Source of the DNA: Lachnospiraceae bacterium
GTDB lineage: Bacteria; Bacillota; Clostridia; Lachnospirales; Lachnospiraceae
Direction: 5' to 3'
NCBI GenBank assembly: GCA_017521605.1
Contig: JAFXCD010000004.1
Span: forward strand, 1-64,000
DNA length: 64,000 nucleotides
Both the position numbers and the translations under genes were made by a program. Shown here piece after piece: positions 60,085 to 64,000 of this stretch. The notes below the pieces were generated by a model. It was not told the DNA's origin, made no database searches, and worked only from the letters and a program-made list of their open reading frames with translations. How positions within the stretch are numbered: the first letter of the stretch is position 1; every line of letters starts with the position of its first letter.

Positions 60085-61047
60085 TTAAGACAAATTCTGA
60101 ATAAAGTCAATTGCCTGTATATAACCATCCAAACCTTGACCAAATATCTGCTTATCGCAAACAGGTGCTGTAACGGATATTTTACGAAATTCTTCTCGTT
60201 CCTGTATATTGGATATATGTACCTCAACCTTAGGTACAGTAATGCTGGCCAAAGCGTCTCTAATAGCATAAGAATAATGGGTATAGGCACCGGGATTAAT
60301 TACAATCCCTGACGTACCATCAAAATATGACTGCTGAATTCTATCAATAATAGCTCCCTCATAATTGCTCTGAAAGGTTTCAATCTCACAATCCGACTCT
60401 CTCGCTTTTTTCTGTATCAGTTTAAGCAAGTACTCATAATCCTGTGTTCCATAAACACTCTTTTCCCTTATCCCCAGAAAATTTAAATTGGGACCATTTA
60501 TCACCAGTAGTTTCATAGCTTTTTCCTTCTTCCCAGCCTTCAATTTATCAAGAACCTTCTCCACCACCTGCTGCATATTTAACTCATCCACATCAAGTAT
60601 AATATCCGCACAGGCTTCGTAAGCTTCTTCCCTCTGCTCTAATAGCTTTGTTATTCTCTCCAATGGATTTGCGCATTGAAGCAATGGTCTGGTTGTATCA
60701 TTCTTCAATCGCTCACACACTGTTTCCGGCTTTACCCTAAAATAAACTACGGTCCCTAACTGTTTTAGTAATGCTCTGTTTTCTTCTTTTATGGGTGTCC
60801 CACCTCCCACCGAAACTATCTGATTTTTCATTTTTAAAACAGCTTCTCGAAGAAGCTCTGTTTCCAATTCTCTAAAGCTATCTTCTCCATCCTGCTCGAA
60901 AATCTCACGAATGGTACGCTTCTGCCTTCTCTCTATCAGCTTATCTGTATCCTCTATGGACTTGCGCAAACGATAAGACAGGCGGATACCAACTGTTGTC
61001 TTTCCGCTTCCCATAAATCCTATCAGTACAATATTATTCTTTTTCAT
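60085..61047 (-). CDS. aroKQ: Shikimate kinase-type II 3-dehydroquinate dehydratase fusion
   Basis: A 320-aa bifunctional protein. Residues 1-172 are shikimate kinase: Walker A GFMGSGKTT (10-18), DTDKLIE, GGGTP and the lid TRPLL. Residues 178-320 are type II dehydroquinase: INGPNLNFLGIREKSVYG (catalytic R194 and Y199), QSNYEG, NPGAYTHYS and VEVHISN (H277). These are steps 3 and 5 of the shikimate pathway; step 4 (aroE) is the gene just upstream, overlapping by 4 bp (ATGA). Met178 is preceded by AAGGA seven bases upstream, so AroQ may also be made alone. The sequence has SNYEG where SNHEG is usual. Confidence 0.92.
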   Translation of the reverse strand: MKKNNIVLIGFMGSGKTTVGIRLSYRLRKSIEDTDKLIERRQKRTIREIFEQDGEDSFRELETELLREAVLKMKNQIVSVGGGTPIKEENRALLKQLGTVVYFRVKPETVCERLKNDTTRPLLQCANPLERITKLLEQREEAYEACADIILDVDELNMQQVVEKVLDKLKAGKKEKAMKLLVINGPNLNFLGIREKSVYGTQDYEYLLKLIQKKARESDCEIETFQSNYEGAIIDRIQQSYFDGTSGIVINPGAYTHYSYAIRDALASITVPKVEVHISNIQEREEFRKISVTAPVCDKQIFGQGLDGYIQAIDFIQNLS

Positions 61048-61913
61048 TTCTTTAATGCCTCTGCTACTAATTGATTAACCACCTCTGCTGTTTTTTGTGA
61101 AATAGTAATCCCATTCCACAATTCAAAGGCTATTATGCCCTGATACACCAGCATCTTGGCTCCATTATATGCTTTTCCTCCGCCTCTACTGGTCATTTGC
61201 ATAAAACGAGTATCTCCGGGATTAAAAATCAGGTCATACCCCACTTCTACCCTTTCATAAAAGGCCTCTTCTTCAATTACCACTTCTTCTATATGTGGAT
61301 GCATACCTACATTTGTGGCCTGAATCACCAAAAACTTTTGATCTCCTGGCAGTTTATCATATTCCTTTAATGTATAAGCCTTAACAAATTCACTTCCTGC
61401 CATCTGATTTACCTCTTCGGCTATTGCTTGAGCTCTCTCCAAAGTACGATTCAAAATATAGACATGGGAAGCTTTCTTTTCCAACAACAGCACCGCTACA
61501 GCCCTTGCCACACCTCCGGCTCCCAGAATAACACATTCTCTCCCTTCCGGATCCACACCATCATTCAACATGGCTCTATATAATCCCAACATATCCGTAT
61601 TGTAACCTTTAAAACCATGTTCATTTCTTACCAATGTATTTACAGCACCAATTCTTGCCGCCATATCATCCAACTCTGTTACATATTTTACCACATCGGT
61701 TTTATATGGTACAGTCACATTACATCCCAGCAAATTTAAGGCATGAGCACCTTTTACTGCCTCTTCCAAGCGTCCCTTTTCTACATGAAAAGGAACATAA
61801 ACCATATTGGTTCCGGTTTCCTCTGCAAGATAATTCTGTAACAACGGAGACAAGGTATGCTCAACCGGATTCCCAATTAACCCACAGGTTCGTGTTTCTC
61901 CATTATATATCAT
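61044..61913 (-). CDS. aroE: Shikimate dehydrogenase
   Basis: AroE reduces 3-dehydroshikimate with NADPH. The 289-aa protein has the substrate-binding NPVEHTLSPLLQN, NVTVPYK (catalytic Lys) and NTDMLG, the Rossmann glycine-rich loop ILGAGGVARAV and NRTLERA, whose Arg binds the NADP phosphate. Start ATG 61913 has GAGG eight bases upstream; the 15 extra codons to 61958 overlap yqeG. It is coupled to yqeG (11-bp overlap) and the aroK-aroQ fusion (ATGA). Confidence 0.95.
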   Translation of the reverse strand: MIYNGETRTCGLIGNPVEHTLSPLLQNYLAEETGTNMVYVPFHVEKGRLEEAVKGAHALNLLGCNVTVPYKTDVVKYVTELDDMAARIGAVNTLVRNEHGFKGYNTDMLGLYRAMLNDGVDPEGRECVILGAGGVARAVAVLLLEKKASHVYILNRTLERAQAIAEEVNQMAGSEFVKAYTLKEYDKLPGDQKFLVIQATNVGMHPHIEEVVIEEEAFYERVEVGYDLIFNPGDTRFMQMTSRGGGKAYNGAKMLVYQGIIAFELWNGITISQKTAEVVNQLVAEALKK

Positions 61914-62421
61914 GATTTTTTCCTCTGCTCTTTTTCTTCCTATAAAAATACAGTACAATCCATTCCAATCTTCGTTTCAGCACAATCTGTATTTCTTCTT
62001 TAGGATGAATAGGTTTCACTAAATAAGAATAAATTCCGGTTCTTTTAGCCCCCCATACATCCGTAAATAGTTGATCTCCCACAAACACTGTATTTTCTTT
62101 GGTGGTTCCCATCTGCTCCATAGCTTTTATGTAACCGGTTTTTGAAGGTTTATTGGCTTTATAAATATAGGCAGAACCTACAGAATCCGCAAAACCTTTT
62201 ACCCGTGGCTCCTTATTATTGGACAGAAGCATAGTCTGATAGCCCATGCTTCTCAACCTCTCAAAAAATTCAATAGCCCGTATATCCGCCGGTTCACCAT
62301 GAGGAACCAGTGTATTATCTATATCAAAGATCACACCACGATACCCTTTCGCATACAATGCGCCAAAATCAATTTCATAGGTTGCTTCCACATCCATGTC
62401 CGGGTAAAATTTCGCAAACAT
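61903..62421 (-). CDS. yqeG: YqeG-family HAD IIIA phosphatase
   Basis: A 172-aa HAD superfamily IIIA phosphatase with the motif FDIDNTLVPHGEP (catalytic Asp residues), LLSNNK (motif II) and VGDQLFTDVWGAKR (motif IV). A Lys in KANKPSK acts as motif III. B. subtilis YqeG lies in the yqeG-yqeH-aroE order; the physiological substrate is debated. GAGGGG precedes the ATG by five bases. Its end overlaps aroE. Confidence 0.9.
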   Translation of the reverse strand: MFAKFYPDMDVEATYEIDFGALYAKGYRGVIFDIDNTLVPHGEPADIRAIEFFERLRSMGYQTMLLSNNKEPRVKGFADSVGSAYIYKANKPSKTGYIKAMEQMGTTKENTVFVGDQLFTDVWGAKRTGIYSYLVKPIHPKEEIQIVLKRRLEWIVLYFYRKKKSRGKNHDI

Positions 62422-62455
62422 CCTTTCCCCTCATCTTTCTTAGTATTCATGTAAC

Positions 62456-62487
62456 GAAAAATATGGCAGGACCACCGACCCTGCCAT
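62456..62487 (-). terminator. Terminator after nrdR
   Basis: ATGGCAGG/CCTGCCAT (8-bp stem) followed by TTTTT on the minus strand, 6 bases after the nrdR stop. Confidence 0.85.
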
Positions 62488-62493
62488 GTATAA

Positions 62494-62943
62494 CTATTGC
62501 AATACTTTTTTCAATTCATCCATAAATGTATTCACATCTTTAAATTCTCTGTATACAGAAGCAAAACGAACATATGCAACAGCATCCAAATCCTTCAACT
62601 TATTCATTACCAATTCACCAATCACCTGACTGGCGATTTCTTTTTCTTCCATATTGAAAATCTCATTTTCCACTTCATCAACCAAACTGGTAATTGCCTG
62701 TGCACTAACAGGTCTCTTATGACAAGCTCTTAAAACACCTGCTTCTATCTTTGCCCTATCATAAGTCTCACGATTATCATCCTTCTTAATAATAATCAAG
62801 GGAATTGTCTCTATCTTTTCATATGTGGTGAATCGCTTTCCACATTCATCACAAACACGACGTCTTCTGATAGAATTATTATCCTCCGCCGGTCTGGAGT
62901 CAATTACTCGGGTATTCTCATGATTACAAAACGGACATTTCAT
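62494..62943 (-). CDS. nrdR: Transcriptional repressor NrdR
   Basis: NrdR is a zinc-ribbon/ATP-cone repressor of ribonucleotide reductase genes. The 149-aa protein has the zinc ribbon MKCPFCNHENTRVIDSR and CDECGKRF, then the ATP-cone (about 47-137, IIIKKDDNRETYDRAKIEAG). Start ATG 62943 has GGAG five bases upstream; the upstream frame to 62964 runs over a 6-bp hairpin (GCGTCA/TGACGC, 62958-62973). It has a consensus promoter whose -35 lies within ylmC. Confidence 0.96.
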   Translation of the reverse strand: MKCPFCNHENTRVIDSRPAEDNNSIRRRRVCDECGKRFTTYEKIETIPLIIIKKDDNRETYDRAKIEAGVLRACHKRPVSAQAITSLVDEVENEIFNMEEKEIASQVIGELVMNKLKDLDAVAYVRFASVYREFKDVNTFMDELKKVLQ

Positions 62944-62998
62944 ACGTGCTCCTATCTGCGTCATTCATGACGCTTCCAAGTATTCTCTGAATAGGTAT

Positions 62999-63027
62999 AT
63001 TATAAATTATTTAGCAGTTTATGTCAA
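62999..63027 (-). promoter_or_regulatory. Consensus promoter of nrdR
   Basis: Minus strand TTGACA (63022-63027), 17 bp, TATAAT (62999-63004), a perfect sigma-A match. The -35 lies in the last codons of ylmC and the -10 just past its stop. Confidence 0.85.
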
Positions 63028-63244
63028 CCAATATGATATCCGGTCCGATTTGTCTTATGTCCTTAAAATGAATTTCTAATTCATTCTCAGCCTTAAACAG
63101 ATAAAACCATTTACCATACTCACATACAATTATTTTACAAATACATCCATTACATTCATCAAACACAAAGTCGCATACTTTTCCCAGACATTTGCAATCT
63201 CTGATATTAATAACCTCTTTGTTCTTAAATTCCGAATATAACAT
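63011..63244 (-). CDS. ylmC: YlmC/YmxH family PRC-barrel sporulation protein
   Basis: A 77-aa PRC-barrel protein of the YlmC/YmxH family, which is found in spore formers and usually near sigma-G or cell-division genes. The start MLYSEFKNKEVINIRD fits the family pattern; the remainder has CKCLGKVCDFVFDECNG and DIRQIGPDIILVD. It has five or more cysteines, more than usual. Start ATG 63244 is preceded by a G-rich GGTGGGGAG with short spacing. It is divergent from sigG. Confidence 0.82.
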   Translation of the reverse strand: MLYSEFKNKEVINIRDCKCLGKVCDFVFDECNGCICKIIVCEYGKWFYLFKAENELEIHFKDIRQIGPDIILVDINC

Positions 63245-63280
63245 CTCCCCACCCCACAAAACCCATATATAATATTATAT

Positions 63281-63310
63281 GAATAATTTTCTGAAATGTG
63301 GCTCATAATA
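63281..63310 (+). promoter_or_regulatory. Sigma-F/G-type promoter before sigG
   Basis: GAATA (63281-63285), 18-bp spacer, CATAATA (63304-63310) fits the known forespore consensus (GHATR, CATnHTA), about 59 bp before the sigG ATG. It would give forespore-specific, autoregulated expression. Confidence 0.6.
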
Positions 63311-63368
63311 TTCCTATACTTACCAAGGATAAGGCATAACGTAACTAACAGTTTCAGGAGGTCATCAC

Positions 63369-64000
63369 ATGTCATTGGGTAAGGTAGAAATCTGTGGGGT
63401 TAACACTGCAAAGCTCCCACTTCTTAAGCAGGAAGAAAAGGATCGTCTGTTTACAAAAATAGAAGAAGGGGACATGTTAGCCCGCGAAAAATACATTGAA
63501 GGAAATCTTCGTCTTGTTTTAAGTATTATCAAACGCTTCTCATCCAGTAATGAAAACGTGGACGATTTATTCCAAATTGGTTGCATCGGTCTTATTAAAG
63601 CCATTGATAATTTTGATTCCAAGCTAAATGTAAAATTTTCAACTTATGCTGTTCCCATGATTATCGGTGAAATACGACGTTATCTTAGAGACAATAGTGC
63701 TATTCGAGTTTCCCGTTCATTAAAAGATACTGCATACAAAGCAATTTATACCAGGGACATTTTAACAAGACGTAACCTTAAAGAACCTTCCATAGAGGAA
63801 ATTGCTTTAGAAATCGGCATTCCCAAGGAAGATATCGTTTACGCCATGGACGCCTTGCAAAATCCTATGAGTTTATACGAACCTATTTTTACTGATGCTG
63901 GAGATACCCTCTATGTAATGGACCAAATCAGCGACAAAAAGAACAAGGAAGAAAACTGGGTAGAAAAACTCTCTTTAAATGATGCCATGAATCGCCTTGC
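63369..64000 (+). CDS. sigG: RNA polymerase sporulation sigma factor G (3' end outside window)
   Basis: Sigma-G directs late forespore transcription. The visible 210 codons of the usual ~257 start MSLGKVEICGVNTAKLPLLK, a diagnostic start for SigG, and show region 2 (NLRLVLSIIKRF, DDLFQIGCIGLIKAIDNFD, VKFSTYAVPMIIGEIRRYLRD), region 3 (REPS-like KEPSIEEIALEIG) and a C-terminal part that leaves the window within region 4. AGGAGG lies seven bases before ATG 63369. It stands apart from spoIIGA-sigE, its usual upstream partners, which are absent from this window. Confidence 0.95.
   Translation, partial: MSLGKVEICGVNTAKLPLLKQEEKDRLFTKIEEGDMLAREKYIEGNLRLVLSIIKRFSSSNENVDDLFQIGCIGLIKAIDNFDSKLNVKFSTYAVPMIIGEIRRYLRDNSAIRVSRSLKDTAYKAIYTRDILTRRNLKEPSIEEIALEIGIPKEDIVYAMDALQNPMSLYEPIFTDAGDTLYVMDQISDKKNKEENWVEKLSLNDAMNRL

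Overview
The window is a continuous, gene-dense, AT-rich chromosomal segment from a spore-forming member of the Clostridia, most likely Lachnospirales/Lachnospiraceae. Support comes from Gram-positive housekeeping islands (rpsO-pnp; rimP-nusA-rnpM-ylxQ-infB-rbfA-nrnA-truB-ribF; recA-recX-rny), strong AGGAGG ribosome binding sites, a sporulation sigma factor (sigG), a YlmC/YmxH protein, a Spo0A-type DNA-binding domain, a non-CCA-encoding tRNA-Arg(CCG), and several families (DUF4317, DUF4428, DUF5688) that I associate with gut Clostridia. No IS element, prophage or CRISPR array was seen. Nearly all genes are on the minus strand.

Layout. 1-7442 (minus): rny (cut by the window edge), recX, recA with an SOS-type promoter, pgsA, rimO, rpoZ, gmk, yicC. 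7556-10438 (plus): rqcH (NFACT) and a leaderless GH5 glycosidase. 10521-20564 (minus): glgA, a MurJ/SpoVB-like flippase, then an unusual AT-rich six-gene tail: AMP-dependent ligase, GNAT acyltransferase, FemAB/GNAT-like acyltransferase, two B12-type radical SAM enzymes and a permuted NlpC/P60-like protein. 20713-23534: a Spo0A DNA-binding domain without receiver, DUF4317 and DUF4428 proteins. 23730-36303: pnp, rpsO, a secreted SH3-NlpC/P60 hydrolase and the nusA-infB operon. 36485-45990: small proteins, a YfcC-type carrier, DUF1292, HAD phosphatase, rhomboid, metA, ligA, a pseudouridine synthase, a viroplasmin-RNase H and a DHH phosphoesterase. 46105-51391: a dynamin-like GTPase, a protein with eight SHOCT-like repeats and a coiled-coil protein. 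51493-54691: a three-gene operon of a duplicated ThyX, a membrane-anchored phosphoribosyltransferase and a HIT protein. 54951-64000: gdhA, a secreted SH3 protein, tRNA-Arg, efp, an aroK-aroQ fusion, aroE, yqeG, nrdR, ylmC and divergent sigG (cut by the window edge).

Best candidates for an undescribed system: (1) the flippase/ligase/acyltransferase/double radical-SAM/permuted NlpC cluster (10521-19106), which reads like a pathway for building, remodelling and exporting an acylated or lipid-like molecule; (2) the duplicated ThyX + membrane phosphoribosyltransferase + HIT operon (51493-54691), in which each ThyX half keeps a different part of the catalytic motif; (3) the dynamin-like GTPase with its eight-SHOCT partner (46105-50331). 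Also notable are the receiverless Spo0A, the aroK-aroQ fusion with a retained internal start, and several structured mRNA leaders. Functions of the first three systems are inference only. Starts were re-chosen from visible Shine-Dalgarno sequences, so several differ from the longest open frame.
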